This document shows, piece by piece, positions 8,461 through 17,565 of a stretch of DNA of 35,722 bases (position 1 is its first letter; each line of letters starts with the position of its first letter). The DNA comes from Ruegeria lacuscaerulensis. Lineage in GTDB: Bacteria > Pseudomonadota > Alphaproteobacteria > Rhodobacterales > Rhodobacteraceae. The stretch spans positions 1 through 35,722 of the forward strand of contig NZ_WQGO01000015.1 in assembly GCF_013034685.1 (NCBI RefSeq). Reading direction: 5' to 3'. The notes under the pieces were generated by a model. It saw nothing but the letters and a program-made list of their open reading frames with translations, was not told the DNA's origin and made no database searches. The position numbers and the translations under genes were made by a program.

Positions 8461-9846
8461 ATGATCCGCGTCTTTCTGACCCTGATGCTATTGAGTCTTG
8501 CATCCCACAGCCACGCTGAAACCAAAGTGCCGACCTCTCAGGCCGAAATCAGTCTCGGCTTTGCGCCGGTGGTGAAGCAAGCGGCACCGGCGGTAGTAAA
8601 TATCTATGCCAAGATCGTGCGGGAAGGGCGGGGGAACACTCTGTTTTCGGACCCGTTTTTTCAGGACTTTTTCGGCCGCGGTTTTGCCGAGCCGCGCCCA
8701 AGGGTTCAGAACTCGCTGGGGTCGGGGGTGATCCTGACCGCAGATGGGTATGTGGTGTCGAACTTCCACGTTGTAGGCAAGGCGACTGAGATCCGGGTGG
8801 TCACGACCGACCGGCGCGAGTATTCCGCGCAGGTGGTGCTGGGCGATAAGGAAAGCGATATCGCCATTCTGCGTTTGGATGAGGCCGAGGCGTTGCCTTA
8901 TCTGCCTCTGCGCGATTCCGATCAGGTTGAGGTTGGTGAACTGGCGCTGGCAATTGGCAACCCGTTTGGCGTCGGACAAACGGTGTCGTCTGGGATTATC
9001 TCGGGGTTGGCGCGTACGGGCACGGCGACCGGTAATGCGCGGGGCTATTTCATCCAGACCGATGCGGCGATCAATCCGGGCAATTCCGGCGGGGCATTGA
9101 TTGATGTGAACGGTGATCTGATCGGCATCAACACCGCGATCCTGACGCGTTCGGGCGGGTCGAATGGAATCGGCTTTGCAATTCCGGCCAATTTGGTTGC
9201 GGAATTCCTGCGTCAGGCTCAGGCTGGAAATAACAGTTTCATAAGCCCATGGGCCGGGATGGCGGGCCAGCACATGAGTGCGGACATCGCCGAGTCTCTG
9301 GGTCTTGTAATTCCGCAGGGCGTCGTGGTGTCCGATCTGCATCCGCTCAGTCCTTTGGGCGAAGCCGGGTTGCGGGTTGGCGACGTGGTGACGCATGTGG
9401 ATGGGGACGAGGTGAACTCACCCGCTGAAATGAAGTTTCGCATGTCTGTCGCGGGTGTGGGAGGCAGCTCGGTCCTGACGCTGTTGCGGGGCGAGGTTCG
9501 GGAAGAGGTCGAGATCGCCCTGATCAAAGCGCCCGAGGTTCCGCCCTCTGACGATACGATACTGGACAACCAGACGGTTATGCCAGGGTTGAAAGTAGCG
9601 CGGATCAACCCGGCTGTAATTGCACGGATGGGGTTGATCTTGTCGCAGACCGGCGTGGTCGTCACCGATCCGGGGCGCTATGGCGGGCGCTCAGGTCTGC
9701 GTGTTGGTGACGTAGTCAACAGCATCAATGGGGTCTCAATTGACCACCCTGATGATGTGGTTCAGGCGCTGACCGATCCGGGGCGCAGATTGCAGCTGGA
9801 TGTGTCGCGCGGGGGGCGTTCGGTTTCGGTAAGGTTCCGCTTGTGA
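8461..9846 (+). CDS. Periplasmic Do-like (DegP/DegQ/HtrA) serine protease
   Basis: This 461-residue protein is an HtrA-family protease/chaperone that degrades or refolds damaged envelope proteins. It has a signal peptide ending near SHSHA (residue 20). A chymotrypsin-like domain carries the catalytic triad His103 (NFHVV), Asp133 (ESDIAIL) and Ser209 (GNSGGAL). Two PDZ domains follow (about 260-345 and 370-455, each with GLRVGDVV-type loops). A Phe-rich segment at about 62-76 corresponds to the regulatory LA loop. ATG 8461 follows GGAGGT. The stop overlaps the next start (GTGA, 9843-9846), so it is translationally coupled to rarA. The family assignment is firm; which paralogue (DegP, DegQ, DegS-like) is not decided by sequence alone. 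Confidence 0.93.
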   Translation: MIRVFLTLMLLSLASHSHAETKVPTSQAEISLGFAPVVKQAAPAVVNIYAKIVREGRGNTLFSDPFFQDFFGRGFAEPRPRVQNSLGSGVILTADGYVVSNFHVVGKATEIRVVTTDRREYSAQVVLGDKESDIAILRLDEAEALPYLPLRDSDQVEVGELALAIGNPFGVGQTVSSGIISGLARTGTATGNARGYFIQTDAAINPGNSGGALIDVNGDLIGINTAILTRSGGSNGIGFAIPANLVAEFLRQAQAGNNSFISPWAGMAGQHMSADIAESLGLVIPQGVVVSDLHPLSPLGEAGLRVGDVVTHVDGDEVNSPAEMKFRMSVAGVGGSSVLTLLRGEVREEVEIALIKAPEVPPSDDTILDNQTVMPGLKVARINPAVIARMGLILSQTGVVVTDPGRYGGRSGLRVGDVVNSINGVSIDHPDDVVQALTDPGRRLQLDVSRGGRSVSVRFRL

Positions 9847-11153
9847 GTGATCTGTTCGATACCGGCGCGGCGCAACCAGCCCCGTCAGCGCATCGTCCGT
9901 TGGCCGACCGTTTGCGTCCCCAAAGCTTGGCGGATGTGATCGGGCAGGAACAGGTCCTGGGACCGGATGCTCCGTTGGGTGTCATGCTGGCCTCGGGCAG
10001 CCTGTCCAGCCTGATCTTTTGGGGGCCGCCGGGCGTGGGCAAAACGACCGTTGCACGCCTCTTGGCGCAGGAAACCGACCTTCATTTCGTGCAGATCAGC
10101 GCGATTTTCTCTGGTGTTCCCGATTTGCGTAAGGTCTTCGAGGCCGCGAAAATCCGCCACCAGAACGGGCAGGGTACGCTGCTGTTCGTGGATGAGATCC
10201 ATCGGTTCAACAAGGCCCAGCAGGACGGGTTTTTGCCGTATATGGAAGACGGCACGATCCTGCTGGTGGGGGCGACGACCGAGAACCCCTCGTTCGAGTT
10301 GAACGCCGCGGTGCTGAGCCGCGCACAGGTGTTGGTGCTGGAACGCCTTGATCTGGTCGATCTGGAACGTCTGACCCAACGTGCTGAAAAAGAGCTGGGC
10401 AAAGCACTGCCCCTGACCGGCCCTGCGCGTGAGGCGTTGCAGGAAATGGCCGATGGCGACGGGCGGGCGTTGTTGAATCTGATCGAACAAATCGCAGCGT
10501 GGAAAGTAGACGCGCCGCTGGACCCGGATGCGCTATCGACCCGTCTGATGCGGCGGGCGGCGAAATACGACAAGTCGGGGGATGAACACTACAACCTAAT
10601 CTCGGCCCTGCATAAATCGGTGCGCGGGTCGGACCCAGATGCGGCGCTGTACTGGTTCGCGCGGATGCTGAACGGGGGTGAAGACCCGCGCTATCTGGCG
10701 CGGCGCATCACGCGCATGGCGGTCGAGGATATCGGGCTGGCCGATCCGCAGGCACAGGCGATCTGTCTGCAATCTTGGCAGACCTATGAACGCCTTGGCA
10801 GCCCCGAGGGTGAGCTGGCGCTGGCGCAGGCGCTGGTCTATCTGGCGCTCGCCCCCAAATCGAACGGGGCCTATGTGGGATATAAGGAGGCGATGCGGCT
10901 GGCCAAGCAATCCGGCAGTGAACCGCCGCCCAAGCATATCCTGAACGCGCCGACCTCGCTCATGAAGGATCAGGGCTATGGCGCGGGCTATGCCTATGAC
11001 CATGATGCCGAGGATGGGTTTTCCGGCCAGAACTATTTTCCCGACGGGATGGACAGGCCTGAGCTGTATCAACCGGTCGAACGCGGGTTCGAGCGCGAGT
11101 TGAAAAAACGGTTGGACTATTTCGCCAAGCTGCGGGCGCAACGCAACGGTTGA
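9843..11153 (+). CDS. rarA: Replication-associated recombination protein A (MgsA/RarA AAA+ ATPase)
   Basis: RarA is a clamp-loader-related AAA+ ATPase that acts at stalled replication forks. The 436-residue product begins LADRLRPQSLADVIGQEQVLG after a short N-terminus. It has Walker A GPPGVGKTT (residues 61-69), Walker B LLFVDEIHRFNK (Asp117-Glu118), the sensor-1 region VGATTENPSFELN, and the arginine-finger segment LNAAVLSRAQV. The C-terminal tetramerisation region is recognisable by DPDAALYWFARML and the late NYFPDGM motif. It starts with GTG overlapping the protease stop. The next start lies 95 bp downstream. Confidence 0.95.
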   Translation: MSDLFDTGAAQPAPSAHRPLADRLRPQSLADVIGQEQVLGPDAPLGVMLASGSLSSLIFWGPPGVGKTTVARLLAQETDLHFVQISAIFSGVPDLRKVFEAAKIRHQNGQGTLLFVDEIHRFNKAQQDGFLPYMEDGTILLVGATTENPSFELNAAVLSRAQVLVLERLDLVDLERLTQRAEKELGKALPLTGPAREALQEMADGDGRALLNLIEQIAAWKVDAPLDPDALSTRLMRRAAKYDKSGDEHYNLISALHKSVRGSDPDAALYWFARMLNGGEDPRYLARRITRMAVEDIGLADPQAQAICLQSWQTYERLGSPEGELALAQALVYLALAPKSNGAYVGYKEAMRLAKQSGSEPPPKHILNAPTSLMKDQGYGAGYAYDHDAEDGFSGQNYFPDGMDRPELYQPVERGFERELKKRLDYFAKLRAQRNG

Positions 11154-11248
11154 CTCTGCCGGTAAGGCACGCCACAGACGCGCATGTTTTCAATGGCACT
11201 GAATGGCATGCAATCCGCGCGGACCCGCCGCGTGAAGGGGATATCGGT

Positions 11249-12292
11249 ATGAGTGGCGTACAAATGATCACCGTGGCAGAAGGCGATGGCGACCAGCGGA
11301 TTGACCGTTGGCTGCGCCGTCTATTTCCGCATGTCAGCCAGGGCCGCATCGAAAAGATGTGCCGTAAGGGTGAATTGCGCGTGGATGGCGGACGGGTGAA
11401 AGCCGCGACCCGGCTTGAGGCCGGGCAGGTCGTGCGCGTGCCACCTCTGCCCGACGCAGATCACAAACCGGTTGAGGTCAAGCGGCGGATTTCGGATGCC
11501 GATGCCAAGATGATCCAGTCCTGCGTGATTTACCGTGATGACCACGTGCTGGCGCTGAACAAACCGCATGGCCTGCCCGTGCAGGGCGGCAGTGGTCAGA
11601 CGCGGCATGTGGACAGCCTGTCCGAGGCGCTACGCTTTGGCTATGACGAGAACCCGCGCCTTGTGCATCGGTTGGACAAGGACACATCCGGCGTTCTGCT
11701 GCTGGCCCGCACGCGCGAGGCTGCCAAGGGTCTGACCGCAGCCTTTCGCCACCGCGACACGCGCAAGATCTATTGGGCCTTGGTCGCCGGTGTGCCGACC
11801 CCTTATCTGGGTGAGATCAAGACCGGTTTGGTCAAGGCCGCAGGTCATGGCAAGCACGGCGAGGGCGAGAAAATGATCCCCTTGCATCTGAGCGAAGTGA
11901 ACGACACCCCCGGCGCGAAACGGGCGCATACGCACTATGCCACGCTTTACCGTGTGGCCGGGCGCGCGGCCTGGGTCGCGATGGAGCCGATCACCGGCCG
12001 CACGCATCAGCTTCGGGCGCATATGGCGGCGATTGGTCATCCGATCATCGGTGACGGCAAATATGGCGGTTCGGGTCAGGAGAATCTCGGCGACGGCTGG
12101 GGTGCGCAGTTGGGCGGGATCATCAGCAAAAAGCTTCACTTGCACGCGCGGCAAGCCTCGTTCGAACACCCGGTGACGCGAAAGACGATCACCGTGAAAG
12201 CCCCTTTGCCCGATCACATGAAACACAGCTGGGAAACCTTCGGCTGGACCGAGGATCTGGCCGCCGACGACCCGTTCGAGGAACTGCAATGA
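11249..12292 (+). CDS. rluC: RluA-family 23S rRNA pseudouridine synthase (RluC/RluD-like)
   Basis: The 347-residue enzyme converts specific uridines in rRNA to pseudouridine. An N-terminal S4 RNA-binding domain (residues about 15-65, QRIDRWLRRLFPHVSQGRIE) precedes the synthase domain with the catalytic motif HRLDKDTSG (140-148, Asp143), the YWALVAG segment, and GRTHQLRAHMA. The start chosen is ATG 11249 (MSGVQMITVAEGDG), preceded by AAGGGGA. An open frame runs back to TTG 11150, but that extension shows no family sequence. Another possible start is MITVAEG, five residues later. The stop overlaps the following HAD gene by 4 bp. RluC rather than RluD is inferred from architecture only. Confidence 0.88.
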   Translation: MSGVQMITVAEGDGDQRIDRWLRRLFPHVSQGRIEKMCRKGELRVDGGRVKAATRLEAGQVVRVPPLPDADHKPVEVKRRISDADAKMIQSCVIYRDDHVLALNKPHGLPVQGGSGQTRHVDSLSEALRFGYDENPRLVHRLDKDTSGVLLLARTREAAKGLTAAFRHRDTRKIYWALVAGVPTPYLGEIKTGLVKAAGHGKHGEGEKMIPLHLSEVNDTPGAKRAHTHYATLYRVAGRAAWVAMEPITGRTHQLRAHMAAIGHPIIGDGKYGGSGQENLGDGWGAQLGGIISKKLHLHARQASFEHPVTRKTITVKAPLPDHMKHSWETFGWTEDLAADDPFEELQ

Positions 12293-12960
12293 GCGCACCG
12301 CTGCGTCTGGTTCTGTTCGACGTGGATGGCACTCTGGTCGATAGTCAGGGCAGTATCGTTGCTGCTATGACCGCCAGTTTCGACGCGCTGTCCCTGCCGG
12401 TGCCTGAGCGCACGGCGATTCTGTCCATTGTGGGACTGTCGTTGCCCAAGGCGATGGCGCAGCTTGCGCCGCAGCATTCGGACGCGGATCAGACGCGGCT
12501 GGTCGAGGGGTATAAACAGGCCTATCACGCGCATCGGCTGGAACAGGGCATGGCGGGATCGCCGCTCTATACCGGTGCCCGCGAAGCGATCGAGGCGCTG
12601 CACTCTATCCCCGAGGTGCTGCTTGGTGTGGCGACCGGCAAATCTCAGCGCGGATTGGATGCGCTGATCGAAGGGCACGAGTTGCAAGGCTATTTTGTAA
12701 CGCGGCAGGTGGCGGATCATCACCCCTCGAAACCGCACCCGTCGATGATTGACACCGCGCGGGCCGAGACAGGGGTTGAGGCGATCAATACCGTGATGAT
12801 CGGCGACACGCGGTTTGACATGGACATGGCTGCTGCTGCCGGTGTGCGCAGCGTCGGTGTCACCTGGGGTTATCACGCGCGGCCCGCGTTTGAGGCAGCA
12901 ACCTCTATCATCGAAACCTTCGACCAGTTGCCCGGCGCGCTGGATCAAATCTGGACCTGA
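12289..12960 (+). CDS. HAD-superfamily phosphatase (phosphoglycolate phosphatase-like)
   Basis: This 223-residue HAD-IA hydrolase shows all four motifs: DVDGTLVD (Asp11, Asp13), the Thr of VATGKS (about 116), Lys148 in SKPHP, and IGDTRFDMDMA (Asp173, Asp177). An alpha-helical cap lies between motifs I and II, as in Gph and PpaX. The substrate is not fixed by sequence: phosphoglycolate, pyrophosphate and nucleotide phosphates are all possible. The ATG overlaps the pseudouridine-synthase stop (ATGA), and the ATP12 gene begins 4 bp after its own stop, so the three are co-translated. Confidence 0.88.
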   Translation: MSAPLRLVLFDVDGTLVDSQGSIVAAMTASFDALSLPVPERTAILSIVGLSLPKAMAQLAPQHSDADQTRLVEGYKQAYHAHRLEQGMAGSPLYTGAREAIEALHSIPEVLLGVATGKSQRGLDALIEGHELQGYFVTRQVADHHPSKPHPSMIDTARAETGVEAINTVMIGDTRFDMDMAAAAGVRSVGVTWGYHARPAFEAATSIIETFDQLPGALDQIWT

Positions 12961-12964
12961 TACG

Positions 12965-13672
12965 ATGAGCGACTGGAAACCCAAACGATTCTGGACCCAA
13001 AGCGCAGTGGTTGAGGCCGAAGGCGGCTTTACCGTCGAGCTGGATGGCCGCAGTGTGAAAACGCCTGCCAAGGCGGAGTTGGTCGTGCCGACACAGGCCA
13101 TGGCGCAGGAAATCGCCGCCGAGTGGGACGCGCAGGAAAAAGAGGTCGACCCGACGACGATGCCCTTCACGCGCTCGGCCAATGCAGCTATCGACAAGGT
13201 CCGGCATCAGCACGCCGAGGTTGCAGACATGCTGGCCGACTACGGCGATTCGGACCTGCTGTGTTACCGCGCCACGCACCCGCAAGAGTTGCAGCAACGG
13301 CAGGCGGATCAGTGGGACCCTGCCCTTGAATGGGCGGCCGAGACGCTTGCCGCGCGCTTGCTGCCGGTTGCGGGAGTTTTACATCAACCCCAGGACCCGC
13401 AGGCCCTGCTGGGCCTACGCCAACGTGTCCATGATTACAGTGACTTCCAATTGGCCGCCTTCCACGATCTGGTCAGCCTGTCTGGTTCACTGGTGCTTGG
13501 ATTTGCTGCCACCGTAGATTGGCGCCCTGCCGAGGAGATCTGGCAAGCCTCTCGATTGGACGAGTTGTGGCAAATCGAACAATGGGGTCACGACGACGAG
13601 GCTCACGCCGCGTCCGAGGTCAAAAGGGCCGCTTTCCTACACGCCAAGCGGTTCTTTGACCTCTCGGTTTGA
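12965..13672 (+). CDS. ATP12-family F1-ATPase assembly chaperone
   Basis: Mitochondrial Atp12 binds the alpha subunit of F1-ATPase during assembly, and alphaproteobacteria keep a homologue. The 235-residue product opens with KPKRFWTQSAVVEAEGGF and LDGRSVKTPAKAELVVP, then EWDAQEKEVDPTTMPFTRSANAAID, and ends with the acidic/aromatic LWQIEQWGHDDEA segment, all typical of the family. ATG 12965 gives the family N-terminus; the frame is open further upstream but overlaps the HAD gene without matching anything. It closes the protease-rarA-rluC cluster; the aap operon follows after a 207-bp gap. Confidence 0.9.
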   Translation: MSDWKPKRFWTQSAVVEAEGGFTVELDGRSVKTPAKAELVVPTQAMAQEIAAEWDAQEKEVDPTTMPFTRSANAAIDKVRHQHAEVADMLADYGDSDLLCYRATHPQELQQRQADQWDPALEWAAETLAARLLPVAGVLHQPQDPQALLGLRQRVHDYSDFQLAAFHDLVSLSGSLVLGFAATVDWRPAEEIWQASRLDELWQIEQWGHDDEAHAASEVKRAAFLHAKRFFDLSV

Positions 13673-13795
13673 GCCCTTATGCCGGAATTTTTGCCGTTAC
13701 TGCGGACATCTGGAAGATGATCCATCGTTTTCACTGATCCGACCCTTGACGTTTGTTTATGAATGCGACCAAACTCGGGCGCACTAAAGGGGAGA

Positions 13796-13829
13796 CACCT
13801 TTGGGGAAACCTTTCTGGTGCCAAAGGTG
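13796..13829 (+). promoter_or_regulatory. Leader inverted repeat and sigma-54-like motif upstream of aapJ
   Basis: In the 207-bp gap before aapJ, CACCTTTGG (13796-13804) and CCAAAGGTG (13821-13829) form a perfect 9-bp inverted repeat. Overlapping its right arm, TGGTGCCAAAGGTGC (13816-13830) has the GG-N10-GC spacing of sigma-54 promoters, about 50 bp before the ATG, but matches the consensus only partly. A sigma-70-like TTGACG at 13746 has no good -10. Nitrogen control of amino-acid uptake would make sense, but this is inference. Confidence 0.3.
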
Positions 13830-13879
13830 CCGGACAGAGCCGTCTCTGGAAAGAGGCGGAAAATCAGGAAGAGGTAAAA

Positions 13880-14896
13880 ATGAAAAAATCCGTAATCTTG
13901 GGCGTGGCAACCGTTGCCGGCCTGGCTGCAGGCGCAGCGGCAGCGGGGACTGTCGATGATGTCAAAGCGCGCGGTAAGCTGAACTGCGGTGTGACCACCG
14001 GTCTGGTTGGCTTTGCTGCACCCGACGCGAATGGCGAATGGCAAGGCTTTGACGTCTCGCTGTGCCGCGCGGTCGCTGCTGCTGTTCTGGGCGATGCAAG
14101 CGCCGTAGAATTCGTTCCGACCACCGGCAAGACGCGTTTCACCGCGCTGGCCTCGGGCGAGATCGACATGCTGGCCCGTAACACCACCTGGACCTTCAGC
14201 CGCGACGTCGACCTGAAGTTCGAATTCGTGGGCGTGAACTACTATGACGGTCAGGGCTTTATGGTTCCCAAGGCGCTGGGTGTTAGCTCGGCCAAAGAAC
14301 TGGACGGCGCAACCGTCTGCATCCAGACCGGCACCACGACAGAGCTGAACCTGGCGGACTTCTTCCGCTCGAACAACATCAGCTACGAGCCGGTTCCGAT
14401 CGAAACCAACGCCGAAGCGCAGCAGCAGTACCTGGCTGGCGCATGTGACGTCTACACCACCGATGCATCGGGCCTGGCCGCAACCCGCGCCACGTTCGAA
14501 GATCCGGCGGCGCATGTCCTTCTGCCCGAAATCATCTCGAAAGAGCCCTTGGGCCCGCTGGTCCGTCACGGCGATCACGAGTGGGGCGACGTTGTCCGCT
14601 GGACTCTGAACGCGCTGGTCTCGGCTGAAGAGCTGGGCGTGACCTCGGCAAACATCGACGAGATGGCCGCTGGCACCAACAACCCCGAAGTGAACCGTCT
14701 GCTGGGCAGCGAAGGCACTCTGGGTGAGATGCTGGGCCTCGACGCTCAGTGGGCGATGCGCGCGATCAAATCGGGCGGCAACTATGGTGAAGTCTTTGCC
14801 AAGAACATCGGCGAAGAAACTCCGATCGGTCTGGCACGCGGCCTGAACGCGCAGTGGACCGATGGCGGCCTGCTGTACTCGCCGCCGTTCCGCTAA
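13880..14896 (+). CDS. aapJ: General L-amino-acid ABC transporter, periplasmic binding protein
   Basis: AapJ (BztA in Rhodobacter) captures a broad range of L-amino acids in the periplasm and delivers them to AapQMP. The 338-residue protein has a clear signal peptide (MKKSVILGVATVAGLAAGAAAA, cleaved near residue 22) and the polar-amino-acid binding fold. Recognisable segments are GKLNCGVTTGLVGFAAPDANG, GFDVSLCRAVAAAV, FTALASGEIDMLARNTTWT and CIQTGTTTELNLADFF. The start chosen is ATG 13880, after GAAGAGGT; the frame is open back to 13763 without signal-peptide sense. It is the first gene of aapJQMP and is followed by a hairpin that may raise its level over the membrane subunits. Confidence 0.95.
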   Translation: MKKSVILGVATVAGLAAGAAAAGTVDDVKARGKLNCGVTTGLVGFAAPDANGEWQGFDVSLCRAVAAAVLGDASAVEFVPTTGKTRFTALASGEIDMLARNTTWTFSRDVDLKFEFVGVNYYDGQGFMVPKALGVSSAKELDGATVCIQTGTTTELNLADFFRSNNISYEPVPIETNAEAQQQYLAGACDVYTTDASGLAATRATFEDPAAHVLLPEIISKEPLGPLVRHGDHEWGDVVRWTLNALVSAEELGVTSANIDEMAAGTNNPEVNRLLGSEGTLGEMLGLDAQWAMRAIKSGGNYGEVFAKNIGEETPIGLARGLNAQWTDGGLLYSPPFR

Positions 14897-14904
14897 ATCC
14901 TAAG

Positions 14905-14936
14905 GAAAAGGGCGCGGGGGAACCTGCGCCCTTTTC
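14905..14936 (+). terminator. Hairpin between aapJ and aapQ (partial terminator)
   Basis: A perfect 11-bp stem, GAAAAGGGCGC (14905-14915) with GCGCCCTTTTC (14926-14936), can extend three more pairs into the loop. The T-rich tail is part of the stem, so it resembles a bidirectional or leaky terminator. Such elements commonly let the binding protein outnumber the permease subunits. Confidence 0.6.
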
Positions 14937-15018
14937 TCATCAAATTGCTGCGGACAGCTCATGAGCGGGGAGAACCCTGCCGGAAAAGAAGAATCCGCAG
15001 ACTACGGGGATCCAAAAT

Positions 15019-16251
15019 ATGTCGACTATGACCGACCCGCCGAAAGCTGACTTTCGGTTGTCTATGCTCATAAACGATACCCGCTATCGCTCGCTGACAT
15101 TTCAAGTGATCGCGGCCATCGCTATTGCGCTTTCCATTTGGTATCTGGGCAATAACCTGATCCAGAACCTGCGGGCCGCAGGCCTGAACATTTCCTATAC
15201 TTTTCTGGGCGATCCGTCCGGATACGACATCAACCAGCGTTTGATCGAATATGACAGCCAGTCCTCGCATGGACGTGCGGCTGTTGTGGGCATTCTGAAC
15301 ACTCTGCTGGTGGCGTTTCTTGCGTGTATCACCGCCACTGTCTTTGGAGTGATCGCTGGGGTCTTGCGTCTGTCGAACAACTGGCTCGTCTCAAAGCTAA
15401 TGGCGGTCTACGTCGAGATCTTCCGGAATATTCCTGTGCTGATCTGGATCATCATCATCTTTACGATCATGACGGCTGTGCTGCCGGGTCCGCGCGCCTT
15501 CCGAGGTGACAACCCGACTTCAAGTATGCTGTTTGACTTGTTCGCCTTTACCAACCGCGGCGTTTATATCCCCGGGCCTCATTTCTCTAGCGGTTTTTTC
15601 AGTGCAGCTTTTCTGAATTGGTTGCTGGTGATTGCTGTATTGATTGGTTCGTGGTTCGCCTCGCGCGAGGTTGAGAAGCGTGCAACGCTGCAACAGGAAC
15701 AGACCGGCCAACGACCCAAAACCGGCCTTGTCAAACTGGGTGTCTGGCTAGTGCCCGTCGCGTTGCTGATGGTGCTGATGGGGCTGACTTGGGATGTGCC
15801 CGAGCTGAAGGGTTTTAACTTCTCCGGTGGCATCAAGATCGGTGGACCTCTGATCGCACTTTGGTTCGCCTTGTCGATCTATACTGGCGCCTTCATCGCG
15901 GAAAACGTGCGCGCGGGTATTCAGGCGATCAGCAAAGGCCAGACTGAGGCTGCTGCTGCGTTGGGCCTGCGCCCCGGACGGATCATGAATCTTGTGATCC
16001 TGCCTCAGGCATTGCGTGTGATTATCCCGCCGTTGATTTCACAGTACTTGAACATCACCAAGAACTCGTCACTGGCGATTGCCGTGGGGTATGCGGATAT
16101 CACCGCCACTTTGGGAGGTATCACGCTGAACCAGACTGGCCGCGCGATTGAGTGTGTTCTGCTGCTTATGCTGTTCTATCTGACGGCTTCGCTGCTGATC
16201 TCGATGGCGATGAACGTCTACAACGCATCCGTCAAGTTGAAGGAGCGCTGA
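15019..16251 (+). CDS. aapQ: General L-amino-acid ABC transporter, permease AapQ
   Basis: This 410-residue inner-membrane permease pairs with AapM to form the amino-acid channel. Hydrophobic spans begin at about residue 28, and a large periplasmic insert separates the first span from the core, as in the Aap/Bzt families. The core carries the polar-amino-acid permease signature near VEIFRNIPVLIWIIIIFT and the EAA loop around GQTEAAAALGLRPGRIMNLVILPQALRVIIPP. It then has QYLNITKNSSLAIAVGYADI. ATG 15019 follows GGGGATCC. The gap to aapM is 3 bp. Confidence 0.93.
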   Translation: MSTMTDPPKADFRLSMLINDTRYRSLTFQVIAAIAIALSIWYLGNNLIQNLRAAGLNISYTFLGDPSGYDINQRLIEYDSQSSHGRAAVVGILNTLLVAFLACITATVFGVIAGVLRLSNNWLVSKLMAVYVEIFRNIPVLIWIIIIFTIMTAVLPGPRAFRGDNPTSSMLFDLFAFTNRGVYIPGPHFSSGFFSAAFLNWLLVIAVLIGSWFASREVEKRATLQQEQTGQRPKTGLVKLGVWLVPVALLMVLMGLTWDVPELKGFNFSGGIKIGGPLIALWFALSIYTGAFIAENVRAGIQAISKGQTEAAAALGLRPGRIMNLVILPQALRVIIPPLISQYLNITKNSSLAIAVGYADITATLGGITLNQTGRAIECVLLLMLFYLTASLLISMAMNVYNASVKLKER

Positions 16252-16254
16252 GCC

Positions 16255-17553
16255 ATGGCTGATCAAACAACAAATCCGATCGCTTTTGTGGCTGAAGGCA
16301 CCATTCCTCCTTCTCCTCCACCAGCGAACCAGACGGGGATCGTCAAATGGCTGCGCGAGAACCTGTTCTCGGGCGTGACCAACACGATCCTGACGCTCCT
16401 GTCTTTGATTCTGATCTATGTTCTGCTCAAAAACACGTTGCCGTGGATTATGAACGGGGTATGGAATGCCAATTCTCTGGCGGAATGCCGTGAAATTCTG
16501 GCTGGTAAGACTGGGGCCTGTTTCGCGGTTCTTACAGAACGCTGGCCGCAACTGATCTACGGATTCAAATACCCTGACGAGGCCTACTGGCGCCCGAATC
16601 TGGCATTCGTATTGATGTTGGTGGCTCTGGCACCGGTCCTGTTCTTTGACCTGCCGCGCAAGCTGCTGGTGTTCACGGCGCTCTACCCCTTTATCGCTTT
16701 CTGGCTGATCTGGGGCGGCTCTATTCTGGTTCCACTCGTGGCATTGGTTGGCTTTATAGCGGCAGGAGCAGTGTTTCAGAAGCTTGGCCGCAACAGCTTC
16801 GCTGCCGGGTTCTTCGGCGCGATCGTGGTGGCTCTGATTGTCTGGAATATCGGCGGGGCTCTGATCCCGGAAGATGCCAACGAAGGGGCTATGCTCACGG
16901 CAGTTCCAAGTCGTGATCTGGGCGGCTTCATGCTGAACATGATGCTGGGCCTGACCTGCGTGTCACTGTCGGTTCCGCTTGGGATTGCACTTGCACTGGG
17001 TCGTCAATCTTCCATGCCGCTGATCAAGTGGGTCTGTGTCATCTTCATCGAATTCATCCGTGGCGTGCCTCTGATCACGCTGCTGTTCGTGGCTTCGGTG
17101 ATGCTGGCCTATTTCTTCCCGCCTGACAGCACGGTCGACCTGTTCCTGCGCGTTGTGATCATGATCACCATGTTCTCGGCCGCTTATATCGCCGAGGTTA
17201 TCCGTGGCGGTCTGGCAGCGCTTCCACGTGGACAGTACGAGGCAGCAGATAGTCTAGGCTTGGATTACCCTCAGGCGATGCGTCTAATCATCCTGCCACA
17301 GGCACTGAAGATCTCGATCCCCGGTATCGTGAACGTGGCCGTTGGCCTGTTCAAGGACACCACACTGGTTTCGGTCATTTCGATGTTCGATCTGGTGGGC
17401 ATGATCCGGGGACCCATCCTAGCGTCAACCGAATGGAATGGCGTCTATTGGGAGCTTCTGGGCTTTGCCGCGCTTCTGTTCTTCGTCGTTTGTTACGGCA
17501 TCTCTCAATATTCCCAGTGGCTCGAGCGTCGCCTTGCCACGGACCATCGTTAA
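16255..17553 (+). CDS. aapM: General L-amino-acid ABC transporter, permease AapM
   Basis: AapM is the second permease subunit of 432 residues, with about nine spans. The N-terminal half includes an extra membrane block (residues 100-200) typical of AapM/BztC. The C-terminal half shows FIEFIRGVPLITLLFVASVM and the EAA loop with GQYEAADSLGLDYPQAMRLIILPQALKISIPG, which contacts the ATPase. ATG 16255 follows AAGGAGCG in the aapQ 3' end. The ATPase gene follows after 12 bp with its own AAGGAG site. Confidence 0.93.
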   Translation: MADQTTNPIAFVAEGTIPPSPPPANQTGIVKWLRENLFSGVTNTILTLLSLILIYVLLKNTLPWIMNGVWNANSLAECREILAGKTGACFAVLTERWPQLIYGFKYPDEAYWRPNLAFVLMLVALAPVLFFDLPRKLLVFTALYPFIAFWLIWGGSILVPLVALVGFIAAGAVFQKLGRNSFAAGFFGAIVVALIVWNIGGALIPEDANEGAMLTAVPSRDLGGFMLNMMLGLTCVSLSVPLGIALALGRQSSMPLIKWVCVIFIEFIRGVPLITLLFVASVMLAYFFPPDSTVDLFLRVVIMITMFSAAYIAEVIRGGLAALPRGQYEAADSLGLDYPQAMRLIILPQALKISIPGIVNVAVGLFKDTTLVSVISMFDLVGMIRGPILASTEWNGVYWELLGFAALLFFVVCYGISQYSQWLERRLATDHR

Positions 17554-17565
17554 GGAGTTCAACAC

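Noticed and set aside
11154..11248. Possible small gene or fluoride riboswitch with crcB between rarA and rluC
   Set aside because: The gap is only 95 bp, with no crcB-like sequence or clear riboswitch structure.
13816..13830. Confident nitrogen-regulated sigma-54 promoter
   Set aside because: Only the GG-N10-GC spacing and part of the consensus match; reported only as a possibility.
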